From Myxococcus sp. CA023 (GTDB taxonomy: Bacteria > Myxococcota > Myxococcia > Myxococcales > Myxococcaceae), in contig NZ_JAAEAH010000028.1 of the NCBI RefSeq assembly GCF_010998615.1, positions 1 through 64,000 of the forward strand: 64,000 bases of DNA. The letters are read 5' to 3'. Below are positions 27,703-36,571 of the stretch, in pieces. The translations under genes and the position numbers were made by a program. Below the pieces are notes generated by a model that saw nothing but the letters and a program-made list of their open reading frames with translations, did no database searches and was not told the DNA's origin. The stretch's first letter is position 1; the number at the start of each line of letters is the position of its first letter.

Positions 27703-30700
27703 GTGAGCCTTTCTCAAGACCTTCTCAAGCAGATCCTCGCTGAAGCAGACCACCCACTGGGCATCAAGGAACTTCTCCGGCTCGCGGGCCTGCACCCCGG
27801 ACAACAGACGGAGCTCAAGCGCGCCCTGCGCGAGCTCGTCCGTCAGGGCGACATCCTCAAGGACGGCAAGCGCTTCGTGCCCCGGCAGCCATCGCGGCGC
27901 GAGGCCGACGTGCGTGCAAGGGAGCAGGGCGCTCCCATGGCGTGGCGTCAGCGTGACGCCGAAGGGCCCCGCGAGGGCGGGCCGAACCGCGGACCTCGGC
28001 ATGCCGGGCAGCGCGCGGCGGGCCCTGGTGGATTCGCGGCCCGCCGGCATGAGCCGGGGGCGCGCGGCAAGAGCGCGGGCTGGCAGGATCGGGGCCCAGG
28101 GCGTGAGCGCCGGGGCGCTTCGAAGCACGGAGGGGGCTTCCGCCAGGAGCGGGCGGAGTGGCCCGGCCGCCGGGGCCGTTTCAGCGAGGTCGAAGAGGAT
28201 GGCCAGCTGGAAGGCATCCTCCACGTCCACCGGGATGGCTTCGGCTTCGTGCATCCGCTGTCGGGGGAAGGGGACAACGTCTTTCTGCCGCCGCACGAGG
28301 CTCAGCGCGCGCTCGACAATGACCGGGTGGTGGTGGCCGTCTCGGGGCGGCCTCCGCGCCTGGAGGGCCGGATCGTCCGGGTGGTGCAGCGCCGTCGCGA
28401 GCTGGCGGTGGGCACCTACGTCGTGAAGGGCCGCTACGCCGTGGTGTACCCCACGGATTCGAGCCTGCCCGGCCCCATCCGCGTGCCGCTGACGCAGATG
28501 GCGCGCGAAGGGGACCTGGTGAAGGTTCAGCTGGGCATCGGTGCCCAGATGCTGGACCCGGACCGGGGGCTGCACGGCGAGGTCGCCGGCTCCCTGGGCA
28601 AGCCTGGCACTCCGAGCGCCGAGGTATTGGGCGTCGCCTACTCGCAGGGGTTCTCCGACGAGTTCCCGCCAGAGGTCATGGGCGAGGCGGACCGCTACGC
28701 GGTGACGGTGTCCGAGGAAGAGGTCCGCGGTGAGCACCGGCGCGACCTGCGCGCCATGCCCCTCATCACCATCGATGGTGAGGACGCGCGCGACTTCGAC
28801 GACGCTGTCTGCGTGGAGGACCGGGCGGATGGGTGGCGGTTGGTGGTGGCCATCGCGGACGTGACGCACTACGTGTGGGAAGGCAGTGCGCTCAACGCGG
28901 AGGCGCTGCGTCGCGCTACGTCCGTGTACCTGCCGGACCGGGTGCTGCCCATGCTGCCGGAGCGGCTGAGCAACGGCATCTGCTCCCTACGCCCGGACGA
29001 GGACCGGCTGTGCATGGTGGCGGACCTGACGTTCGACCGCCGGGGCCACCGTCGCTCCTACGACTTGTATCCGGCGGTGATGCGCAGCGTGGCGCGGTGC
29101 ACGTACAACGAGGTGCAGGACGTCCTCGACGGCAAGGACGTACCGCACCGCAACGCGCACAAGCCCCACTTCGAGCGGCTGATGTCGCTGGCCCGTGCGC
29201 TGATGACGATGCGCAAGGAGCGCGGCGCCATCGACTTCGACCTGCCCGAGCACAAGGTGGTGCTGGACGAGGAAGGCCTGCCCGCGCGCATGGACAAGCG
29301 CGAGCGCAAGGACAGCCACCGCCTCATCGAGGAGTGCATGCTCGCCGCCAACGAGGCGGTGGCGACCTTCTTCCAGGATGAGGGCCTGCCCACGGTGTAC
29401 CGGTTCCACGGCGAGCCGGACCCGGAGAAGCTGGCCACGTTCGCCGCGCTGGCGGAGGCCTATGGCTTCAAGATGCGCGTCGAGGACGGCGTGTCGTCGA
29501 AGGAACTGGATGCCTTCGTCAGCCAGCTCCAAGGCCACCCGGAGCAGCGGGCGCTGAACCAACTCCTGCTGCGCTCCATGATGCAGGCCGTGTACACGTC
29601 GTCCCGCGTGGGCCACTACGGCCTGGCCGCCGAGCACTACCTGCACTTCACGTCGCCCATCCGCCGCTACCCGGACCTGCTGGTTCACCGGCTGCTCAAG
29701 GCGCACTGGGCCCGGAAGGGGCGCAAGCCTTCGCAGTCGATGCTGGAGCGCGAGGAGGACCAACTCGAGGACATGTCCGCTCAGTGCTCCGAGCGCGAGC
29801 GCGCGGCGATGCAGGTCGAGCGGGAGGTGGTGTCCTTCTACGCGTGCCTGCTGATGAAGGACCGCGTGGGCGAGGAATTCGCCGCCACCGTGGCGGCCAT
29901 CACCGACTTCGGCTTCTTCGTCGAACTGGACGAGGTGCACGTCGAAGGCCTGGTGAAGGCCGAGACGCTGGGGCCCGGGGCGAAGCTGGACAAGCTGACG
30001 CACTCCCTGGTGTACGCGAATGGCCGCCGGGTGCGCGTGGGACAGAAGCTGCGGGTGCGGCTGACGTCCGTGAACGTGACGGCGAAGAAGATCGATTTCG
30101 AGGCGCTCCAGTTCGACGGCGAGGCGCCGCTGAGCCGTGTCGCGACGCGGGGCGAAAAGCCGCAGCGGCGTCAGGCGTGGACGGCCGAGGTACCGTCGCA
30201 TCGCGAGCGGGATGGCCGGCGGGAGGAGCGGGCAGGGCGCCCGGGCCGCCGCGAACGGGAAGCCGCCGCCGCGAGCCGGGGCGCGCCCTCCGGGCATCAC
30301 GAGGAGACGGGGCCGGGCCGCCCACGCGGACGCTTCTCCCGCGAGGGCCGTCGTGAGGAGGTCGCGCCGCACCGGAAGGAGCCTCGGTTCCCGCCCAGTG
30401 CGCCAGAAGGACAGGAACCTCCTCGTTCCGAGTCGCCCGCGTGGCCCAAGCGCAGGACGTTCATCCGCCCGGAGCCGCAGGCACCGGCGCCCGTGTCCGC
30501 CGAAACGGCCGAGCCGCTTCCGCCCGAAGCGCCGTCCGCGCCCGCTCCATGGGAATTGCCGGCGGGCGAAGACGCCGCCCGGTCTCCACACCCGGGTTTC
30601 GACCGGATTCGCGCGTTGGCGTCCCAGCGTCAGCGTGGGCCTGAACCCCGCGGCGCTTCCCACGGCCGGTCGTTCCAGAAGCAGAAGCCTCAGGGCGGCC

Positions 30701-31272
30701 CAGGGCCCCGGTTCCCCGCACCCAAGCCCGGGCGCGAGTCCGAGGACGACAGGGCATTCTCGATGGAGCCCCCGCGCCCGCCGCCCGAGGCGCCCGTCGA
30801 AGCGCCCCCGCCTGTTCCCAGCCGGGCCGTGACGGAAGCCCCGATTCCCGTGGCCCCGGAGCCCGTTCGAGCCGAGCCCGCGAGCGTCGAGCCGCCCGTG
30901 ACGACTCCCGCGCCCGCGCCAGAGGCGGCTGCGCCGAAGCGGAAGAAGGCCGTGGCGAAGGCAACGCGCACCCCCGCGCGGAAGAAGACCGTCGCGGCCG
31001 GCAGCGCCAGGCAGGCCGTTGCCACGAAGGCGAAGAAGCCCACCGCCAAGGCGAAGAAGCCCACCGCCAAGGCGAAGAAGCCCACCGCCAAGGCGAAGAA
31101 GGTTGCGCCTGCTCGGGCCGCCGCGAAGGCCACCAAGGTGGCCGCGTCGAAGTCCAAGGCGAAGGCGCCGTCGAAGAAGGCCGCGAAGCCCGCCGTGGCG
31201 CGTGCCGCGAAGCCAGCGAAGGCTTCGGGAGCCGCGAAGAAGAAGGCGCCTTCGGGGCGAAAGAAGCGCTGA
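27703..31272 (+). CDS. rnr: Ribonuclease R with long basic/low-complexity tail
   Basis: 1189 residues from GTG. A winged-helix domain (about 1-60) is followed by an Arg/Gly-rich linker (about 65-160) and cold-shock/OB domains. The RNB nuclease (about 340-680) has DGEDARDFDDAV supplying catalytic aspartates and SVYLPDRVLPMLPE. An S1 domain spans about 720-803. The last about 385 residues are disordered: an Arg/Pro-rich stretch, then a Lys/Ala/Pro tail from about 1080 with repeated KAKKPTA units. Typical RNase R is 750-850 residues, so the tail is exceptional. It degrades structured RNA 3' to 5'; the tail may bind nucleic acid. Confidence 0.93.
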   Translation: MSLSQDLLKQILAEADHPLGIKELLRLAGLHPGQQTELKRALRELVRQGDILKDGKRFVPRQPSRREADVRAREQGAPMAWRQRDAEGPREGGPNRGPRHAGQRAAGPGGFAARRHEPGARGKSAGWQDRGPGRERRGASKHGGGFRQERAEWPGRRGRFSEVEEDGQLEGILHVHRDGFGFVHPLSGEGDNVFLPPHEAQRALDNDRVVVAVSGRPPRLEGRIVRVVQRRRELAVGTYVVKGRYAVVYPTDSSLPGPIRVPLTQMAREGDLVKVQLGIGAQMLDPDRGLHGEVAGSLGKPGTPSAEVLGVAYSQGFSDEFPPEVMGEADRYAVTVSEEEVRGEHRRDLRAMPLITIDGEDARDFDDAVCVEDRADGWRLVVAIADVTHYVWEGSALNAEALRRATSVYLPDRVLPMLPERLSNGICSLRPDEDRLCMVADLTFDRRGHRRSYDLYPAVMRSVARCTYNEVQDVLDGKDVPHRNAHKPHFERLMSLARALMTMRKERGAIDFDLPEHKVVLDEEGLPARMDKRERKDSHRLIEECMLAANEAVATFFQDEGLPTVYRFHGEPDPEKLATFAALAEAYGFKMRVEDGVSSKELDAFVSQLQGHPEQRALNQLLLRSMMQAVYTSSRVGHYGLAAEHYLHFTSPIRRYPDLLVHRLLKAHWARKGRKPSQSMLEREEDQLEDMSAQCSERERAAMQVEREVVSFYACLLMKDRVGEEFAATVAAITDFGFFVELDEVHVEGLVKAETLGPGAKLDKLTHSLVYANGRRVRVGQKLRVRLTSVNVTAKKIDFEALQFDGEAPLSRVATRGEKPQRRQAWTAEVPSHRERDGRREERAGRPGRREREAAAASRGAPSGHHEETGPGRPRGRFSREGRREEVAPHRKEPRFPPSAPEGQEPPRSESPAWPKRRTFIRPEPQAPAPVSAETAEPLPPEAPSAPAPWELPAGEDAARSPHPGFDRIRALASQRQRGPEPRGASHGRSFQKQKPQGGPGPRFPAPKPGRESEDDRAFSMEPPRPPPEAPVEAPPPVPSRAVTEAPIPVAPEPVRAEPASVEPPVTTPAPAPEAAAPKRKKAVAKATRTPARKKTVAAGSARQAVATKAKKPTAKAKKPTAKAKKPTAKAKKVAPARAAAKATKVAASKSKAKAPSKKAAKPAVARAAKPAKASGAAKKKAPSGRKKR
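31027..31101 (+). repeat. 21-bp tandem repeat coding for the RNase R tail
   Basis: Three perfect 21-bp units (31027-31047, 31048-31068, 31069-31089) begin AAGGCGAAGAAG and are followed by a 12-bp partial unit. Each codes KAKKPTA, so copy number changes stay in frame. The identity at the DNA level suggests recent slippage expansion. Confidence 0.95.
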
Positions 31273-31324
31273 GACCGACGCGGGCCTCCTACTTCAAGGG
31301 AGGCCCGTGACTTCAGGAGGCAAC

Positions 31325-31543
31325 GTGAGCTTCGTCCGGCTGCTGGGTGTCATGCTCGCCATCGCGGGCGCCGTGTTGCTGTGGTCCGGGCTGAAGGCCC
31401 GGGACTCGCTCGCGGAGCGGGCCACGGAGTTGATCACCGGCCGGAACACCGACCGCACCACGCTGTATCTGGCGGGGGGCGGCGCGGCGTTGGTGGGCGG
31501 AATCTTGATGGTGCTCGCAGGCGGAGGCAGACGGCGCCGCTGA
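31325..31543 (+). CDS. Small DUF3185-type membrane protein
   Basis: A 72-residue protein with two transmembrane segments (LLGVMLAIAGAVLLWSGL and LYLAGGGAALVGGILMVLAG), separated by SLAERATELITGRNTDRT. This hairpin with the ELITG..TDRT loop matches the DUF3185 pattern; function unknown. It starts with GTG 5 nt after AGGAGG. A CGGGCCTCC/GGAGGCCCG hairpin (31281-31307) separates it from rnr. Confidence 0.78.
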   Translation: MSFVRLLGVMLAIAGAVLLWSGLKARDSLAERATELITGRNTDRTTLYLAGGGAALVGGILMVLAGGGRRRR

Positions 31544-31649
31544 ACCGTGGGCCAGAAATCCAGAAGGCCACCATCGGCTGAAACGCGAAGGGCCCGGAAC
31601 CGGCGCGCGGTCCCAGGCCCTTGCGTACTGTCCGGCAGGCTGCGGTGGG

Positions 31650-32435
31650 TTACGGCGCGGGCGCCGCCGCCTTCGCGGCCTTCTGTGCCTCACCGAACTT
31701 CTTCGTCATCTCCGCGAACTGCGCCTGGTACTCGTCCATGCGCTTCTGGTGCTCGTCGGCGCGAGCCGTCGCTTCGGCGACGACTTCCTTGTTCTTCGCG
31801 TTCTCGGCCGCCTCGGACAGCGCCATCTCCTTCTGCTGCCGCTCGAACTCCATCAGCCGACCCATCACCACGCGCTTGTTGAGGTAGGTGTTGGCGGAGT
31901 TGGGGTTGATGGCGATGACCTGGTCGTAATAGCTGAGCGACTTCTCCAGGGACTCCTTGAGGATGGGCGCGCCCATGGAGCGGGCGCCGCCGCGCTGCGC
32001 GTAGATCTCCGCGATCCACCCGAGCGACGCCTCGTCCTTCGGATCCAGCTTGAGGGCCTCGTTGAAGTACTTCTCGGCGTCCTCGGTGGTGCCGCCGGTC
32101 ATGTACATGCTGGCCAGCGTCCGGTAGATCTCCGCCTTCTCCGCGGGCGTCGTCTTGAGCTCGCCCATCTTCAGGACGGCCTCGGCGGCCTCGTTCATCT
32201 GCCCCAACTGCATGTGGGCGAAGGCCTTCTTCTCCCAGACCTTCTCCTGCTTGGGGTCCGCCTGGAGCGACAGCGCGTAGGCCGCGGCGGCTTCCTTGAA
32301 CTCCTTCTTGCTCAGGTGGTCGCTGCCGACGATGCGGTGCTTCTTCGCGGTGTCTTCCTCGGCCTTACACCCGACGACTGCGCCACCCAGCGTGAGCGCT
32401 CCGACCAGCAGACCGACTTTTCCCAGGCGCTTCAT
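31650..32435 (-). CDS. TPR lipoprotein
   Basis: A 261-residue protein. The lipoprotein signal ends GGAVVGC. Several TPR-like repeats follow (AAAAYALSLQADPKQEKVW, AEKYFNEALKLDPKDEASL, SLSYYDQVIAINPNSANTYLNK). A charged coiled-coil C-terminus ends Ala-rich. It is probably attached to a membrane facing the periplasm, where it could scaffold an envelope complex. The ATG at 32435 follows GAGAGG. It is convergent with the DUF3185 gene. Confidence 0.85.
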   Translation of the reverse strand: MKRLGKVGLLVGALTLGGAVVGCKAEEDTAKKHRIVGSDHLSKKEFKEAAAAYALSLQADPKQEKVWEKKAFAHMQLGQMNEAAEAVLKMGELKTTPAEKAEIYRTLASMYMTGGTTEDAEKYFNEALKLDPKDEASLGWIAEIYAQRGGARSMGAPILKESLEKSLSYYDQVIAINPNSANTYLNKRVVMGRLMEFERQQKEMALSEAAENAKNKEVVAEATARADEHQKRMDEYQAQFAEMTKKFGEAQKAAKAAAPAP

Positions 32436-32582
32436 ATCTGTGCCTCTCAAGATTTTTGAGGACCCACCCTCACGGGTCCTGATTTGGCGGGGATCATACC
32501 CGAAGTCGAGCCGCCGCGGCCCTTCGCCCGATGGCCTGCTCCCTGGTGAGCAGGCAGGCCGCGCACCGGATGTCCCAGTGCG

Positions 32583-33782
32583 TCATGCTGTCAGCACGAG
32601 CTTGACCAACTCTGGCGGGCTGCCGACGCGCATGGGCGGTCCCCAGAAGCCGCAGCCACGGCTGACGTAGATGTTCGAGTCACCGTGCGCGTACAGCCCG
32701 GCGGAGTGCTCCCACGCCAGACCAATCAGCATCGTCATGGGCACGAGCTGTCCACCGTGGGTGTGCCCCGAAATCTGCAGGTCCACGCCGCGCTCCGCCG
32801 CCACCTTGAAGTTCGCGGGTTGGTGCGCCAGCAGCACCGCGGCGCGGTCGGAATCCCGCCCCGCGAGCGCCAGCTCCAGGTCGTACCCCTTCTTGTTGCG
32901 CCGCCGGCCTCCGCTCCAGTCATCCACGCCCACCAGGTCGAAGGATGCGCCCTTGTCACCGATGGGGACGTGCCGGTTGCGCAGCACCGAGATGCCGAGT
33001 GACTCCAGGAAGGCCGACCACTCCTCGTCACCCGAGTAGTAGTCGTGGTTCCCGGTGACGAAGTAGCTGCCATAGCGGGACTTCAGCGCGGCGAGCGCGG
33101 ACACGTGGCCGCCCAGCGAGGCCACGTCGCCATCCACGAGGTCTCCCGTGATGGCGAACAGGTCGGGGCGCAGCGAGTTTGCCTGCTGGACGAGCGCGTC
33201 CATGTAGCGGCGCTGGATGAAGTGGCCCACGTGGATGTCGGTGAGCTGCACGATGCTCAGCCCGTCCAGGGCCTTGGGCAGCTTGGGAATCCTCACCGCC
33301 ACTTCAGTGATGAGCGGCGGCGAGAAGGCGCGCCAGCTTCCGTAGGCGGCCAGCCCGCCCCCCGCGACGAAGGCGGTGCCGGCCACGGCCTGGCCCAGGA
33401 ATCGCCGCCGGTCCTCGTCCACGGTGGGCCTGGATGCTGGCGTGGGAGGAGCGGGCGGGGCGTGTGGCCACAGCCGTCTTGCCAGGGCCGTGAGCCCCCG
33501 GCCGGCGTCCGTCAGGAGCAGGGCGATGACGAGGCAGAGCGCCACGCCCATCCACGTGTACACCGCCATGGTGAGCAGCCCTTCGGCGCTCTCCGGAAGC
33601 AGGTCCAGCACGGTGCGCCGGTTCCCCAGCACGCCCGTCATCAGCACGAGCACGCCGATGGCCAGCAGCCGAGGCAGGCGGCCCTGCACCAGGGGGCGCA
33701 CCAGCCGACGGTACAGATACAGGTGGCCCAGCACCGCGCCGAGCCCGATGAGCATCGAAAAGGAGAAGAGTCGCAGCGGCAT
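32583..33782 (-). CDS. Membrane metallophosphoesterase with internal Tat-like segment
   Basis: A 399-residue protein. The N-terminal about 105 residues carry three hydrophobic segments. A linker leads to DEDRRRFLGQ (Arg 125-127) plus a hydrophobic stretch, a Tat-like motif placed inside the chain. The calcineurin-like phosphoesterase domain has all metal blocks: TDIHVGH, GDLVDGD, GNHDYY, HQP and GHTHGGQ. It resembles the YkuE/YkoQ-type envelope phosphoesterases, so the catalytic domain probably faces the periplasm. The substrate is unknown. Confidence 0.87.
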   Translation of the reverse strand: MPLRLFSFSMLIGLGAVLGHLYLYRRLVRPLVQGRLPRLLAIGVLVLMTGVLGNRRTVLDLLPESAEGLLTMAVYTWMGVALCLVIALLLTDAGRGLTALARRLWPHAPPAPPTPASRPTVDEDRRRFLGQAVAGTAFVAGGGLAAYGSWRAFSPPLITEVAVRIPKLPKALDGLSIVQLTDIHVGHFIQRRYMDALVQQANSLRPDLFAITGDLVDGDVASLGGHVSALAALKSRYGSYFVTGNHDYYSGDEEWSAFLESLGISVLRNRHVPIGDKGASFDLVGVDDWSGGRRRNKKGYDLELALAGRDSDRAAVLLAHQPANFKVAAERGVDLQISGHTHGGQLVPMTMLIGLAWEHSAGLYAHGDSNIYVSRGCGFWGPPMRVGSPPELVKLVLTA

Positions 33783-33935
33783 GACGGAAGGGCGCGGGAG
33801 GGGCCTCACGGTACCACGGCACGGCCCGCGGTGAGCCTGGCGCCGGGGTTGCGAAGCGCCCCCCACCGTGAGGCAGCCGGGCTCGCGGGGCGTCAGGGCG
33901 CCTGATAGAGGCACACGCGTCAGCCTGGGAGGACC

Positions 33936-34697
33936 ATGGACATGGACAAGGTCATCGTCATCACTGGAGCAAGCAGCGGCATTGGCGCGGAGCTGGCGCG
34001 GCAAGCAGCCGGGAAGGGCGCCCGCTTGGTGCTGGCCGCGCGCCGCAAGGCGGAGCTGGAAGTGGTGGCCGGACAGTGTGGGCACGAGGCACTCGCCGTG
34101 GTCACGGACGCGACCCGGCGCGCGGACATGGAGCAGCTGCGTGACGCTGCGCTCGCCCGATTTGGCCGCATCGACGTGTGGGTGAACAACGCGGGGCGGG
34201 GCATCACGCGCTCCGTGGCGGAGCTCACGGACGAGGACCTGGAGGCCATGTGGCGCGACAACGTGAACAGCGCCCTCTACGGTATGCAGGCGGTGTTGCC
34301 GCACTTCCAGTCGCGCGACGCCGGGCAGTTGGTGAATGTCTCCAGCACCCTGGGGCGGCTGCCCATCGTTCCCCACCGTTCGGCGTACAGCGCGGCGAAG
34401 CATGCGCTCAACGCGCTCAGCGCCTGCCTGCGCCAGGAGCTGCGTGAGACGTACCCGGGCATCACCGTGACGGTGGTGATGCCCGGCGTGGTCGCAACGG
34501 CTTTCGGGGACAACGCGCTTGGCGGAGGGCCCGATTCGCGGGGGCTGCCAGGGGCGCAGCGCGTCGAGGATGCCGCGACAGTCATCCTCGATTCCATCGA
34601 ACGTCCGCGTGCCGAGGTCTATACCCAGGCGGCGACCCAGGCCCAGGTGGAGCGGTACTACCAGGATGTGGAGGCCTTCGAGCGGGGAAGCACCTGA
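33936..34697 (+). CDS. Short-chain dehydrogenase/reductase
   Basis: A 253-residue classical SDR. It has the cofactor motif TGASSGIG near the N-terminus, the NNAG-type VNNAGRG, the catalytic Ser in VSSTLG, the Tyr-x3-Lys in YSAAK, and a VMPGVVAT block. The substrate cannot be predicted. GGAGG precedes the ATG at 33936. It is monocistronic and followed directly by the fragment region. Confidence 0.9.
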   Translation: MDMDKVIVITGASSGIGAELARQAAGKGARLVLAARRKAELEVVAGQCGHEALAVVTDATRRADMEQLRDAALARFGRIDVWVNNAGRGITRSVAELTDEDLEAMWRDNVNSALYGMQAVLPHFQSRDAGQLVNVSSTLGRLPIVPHRSAYSAAKHALNALSACLRQELRETYPGITVTVVMPGVVATAFGDNALGGGPDSRGLPGAQRVEDAATVILDSIERPRAEVYTQAATQAQVERYYQDVEAFERGST

Positions 34698-34724
34698 AGC
34701 AGCCGAGCCGTCCCCGCGGCGACG

Positions 34725-34919
34725 TCAGAGCACCCAGGCGCGCCGGGTGTTCACGTCGCTCTTGATGCGGTGGTAGGGGTTGCCGGAGTCCTGCACGATG
34801 ATGGTCTCCGACCCGTCGTCCAGGATGGCGGTGACCCGGATGTCGTTCAGGTTCCAGTTGTCACCGGTCTCAAAGGGGTTTGACTGCCCGGATTGAAACC
34901 GGATCGCGAACTCGCGCAT
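34725..34919 (-). pseudogene. 3' remnant of a reverse-strand gene
   Basis: 64 residues read like the C-terminal end of a real protein: beta-rich with NPFETGDNWNLNDIRV, LDDGSETIIVQDSG and PYHRIKSDVNTRRAWVL. There is no Shine-Dalgarno before the only ATG (34919). Further upstream the frame becomes antisense to the receiver remnant on the other strand. I therefore read it as the tail of a longer gene whose 5' part is gone. Family not recognised. Confidence 0.6.
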
Positions 34920-35280
34920 GTTGCTGGCGCCGCTGTGTGAGCTGGAGCCGCTGCCGCATGTCATCGCCATCAGCGGGACGGCGACGGCGGAGCAGGCCTT
35001 CCAACTCGCGCAGGAGGGCGTGCGTGCCTTCCTTCCCAAGCCGCTGGACCTCGCGCGGCTGGAGGCCGTTTGGCTGGAGACGCTGGCGCGTCCCCCCGAT
35101 CTGGTCACCGTGCCGCGGGCGAGCGCGGGACGGGTGCCCCTGCACGGCTTCGAGAGCCTCGTCCGCGACACGTTGGTGGACGAGGCCCTGGCGAAATCCG
35201 CCGGGAGCGTGCGCGGGGCCGCGAAGCTGATCCGCATCTCGCGTCAGCTCCTCCAGCACATTCTGAGCGGCCGGAAGTAG
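34897..35280 (+). pseudogene. 3' remnant of a response regulator (receiver end plus Fis-type HTH)
   Basis: From about 34918 the frame encodes the second half of a receiver (LPHVIAISGTATAEQAFQLA and the FLPKP lysine) and then a short C-terminal DNA-binding helix-turn-helix (VDEALAKSAGSVRGAAKLIRISRQLLQHIL). This is like the ActR/RegA class. The first half of the receiver, including the phospho-accepting Asp, is missing, and a TGA lies in frame just upstream (34894-34896). There is no Shine-Dalgarno at ATG 34918. It may be a dead remnant or an expressed truncated regulator. Confidence 0.65.
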
Positions 35281-35338
35281 ACGCCATGTCAGGTGCGGGC
35301 TTCCCGCTCTCCTCGGGCGCCCGAGGCCAGGACTCCGG

Positions 35339-36544
35339 TTACTCGTAACGGAGCGACTCGATGGGCGCGAGGCTCGCCGCGCGCCGCGCCGGCCAGATGC
35401 CGAAGAACACGCCCACGGTCGCCGAGAAGGCGATGGCCACGATGATGGCCTCTGGTGCCACCACCACCGTCCAGCCCGCCATGCGCTGGAGCATCGCCGC
35501 GCCGCCCATGCCCAGCAGCAGGCCCAGCGTTCCTCCGGCCAGGCACAGCACCAGGGACTCCACGAGGAACTGGAGCATGATGTCCATGCCGGTGGCGCCC
35601 AGCGCCTTGCGCAGACCAATCTCGCGCGTGCGCTCCGTCACCGACACCAGCATGATGTTCATGATGCCAATGCCTCCCACCAGCAGGGAGATGGCGGCGA
35701 TGCCGGCCAGCAGCAGGGAGAACGTCTGCGTCGTCTCCTGCATGGTGTTGAGCAGCGAGGCCTGGTCGCGGATGTTGAAGTCCGCGGGCTGCTCCGGGCG
35801 CAGCCGGTGCTCGCGCCGGAGCTTCTGGTCGATCTCCGCCATCGCGTCGTCCATGGACGTGTCGCTCACGGCCTGCACCGCGATGGAGCGGATGCGGTCG
35901 CTGCCCATGACGCGGAACTGCGCGGTGGACAGCGGGATGTAGAGGCTCTCGTCCGGGTTGTTGAAGCCCTGCGCGCCCTTTTCGGCCAGCACCCCGATGA
36001 CCTCGAACGGAATGCCCCGGATGCGGATGGACTCGCCCACCAGGGACGCGGTGTCCGTCAGGCCCAGCTGCGCACCGGCCAGGGCGCCCAGCACCACCAC
36101 CCGGCGGCGGCCCTTGTCCTCCGCGTCCGTGAAGAGCCGGCCGTTCGTGATCTGTCCCATGTTGACGCGGAAGTAGTCCGGCCAGGTGCCCACGACGGAC
36201 AGGTTCGCGTTCTTCGCGCCGTACTCCACCTGGAAGCGCGACTCGATTTCCGGCGCCACGGCCTGGATGTGGCGCGCGTTCTCCCGCAGCGCCTCCGCGT
36301 CGTCGATGGTCATCGACGCCTGGGCGCGAATCATGCCGCCTGTGAACGCCTGACCCGGGCGCACGGTGAGGACGTTGGTGCCCAGCCCCTGGAGCCGCTG
36401 GGCCACCGAGCGCTGCGCCCCTTCGCCCAGCGCGACCATGGTGATGACGGCCGCGATGCCAATGACGATGCCCAGCATGGTCAGCAGCGACCGCAGCTTG
36501 TTGGCGAGGACCGCATCGAATGCGACCCGGATGATTTCACCCAT
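35339..36544 (-). CDS. MacB-type ABC transporter permease
   Basis: A 401-residue protein. One transmembrane helix near the N-terminus (SLLTMLGIVIGIAAVITMVAL) is followed by a large periplasmic domain (about 45-270) and three C-terminal helices of the FtsX type (GGIGIMNIMLVSVTERTREIGLRKALGAT). This is the MacB layout without the fused ATPase, which is a separate gene upstream. It is the last gene of the four-gene exporter operon, 27 bp after the adaptor. Type-VII (mechanotransmission) transporters of this kind export peptides, lipids or siderophores. Confidence 0.93.
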   Translation of the reverse strand: MGEIIRVAFDAVLANKLRSLLTMLGIVIGIAAVITMVALGEGAQRSVAQRLQGLGTNVLTVRPGQAFTGGMIRAQASMTIDDAEALRENARHIQAVAPEIESRFQVEYGAKNANLSVVGTWPDYFRVNMGQITNGRLFTDAEDKGRRRVVVLGALAGAQLGLTDTASLVGESIRIRGIPFEVIGVLAEKGAQGFNNPDESLYIPLSTAQFRVMGSDRIRSIAVQAVSDTSMDDAMAEIDQKLRREHRLRPEQPADFNIRDQASLLNTMQETTQTFSLLLAGIAAISLLVGGIGIMNIMLVSVTERTREIGLRKALGATGMDIMLQFLVESLVLCLAGGTLGLLLGMGGAAMLQRMAGWTVVVAPEAIIVAIAFSATVGVFFGIWPARRAASLAPIESLRYE

Positions 36545-36571
36545 GACGTGTCCTCCTGATGGACCTGGGGG

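Noticed and set aside
31027-31101. CRISPR-like direct repeats
   Set aside because: The units are contiguous, without spacers, in frame and code for the RNase R tail.
34880-35230. Alternative 116-codon forward frame over the response-regulator remnant
   Set aside because: It is an Arg-rich shifted reading. The frame from about 34918 gives recognisable receiver and helix-turn-helix sequence.
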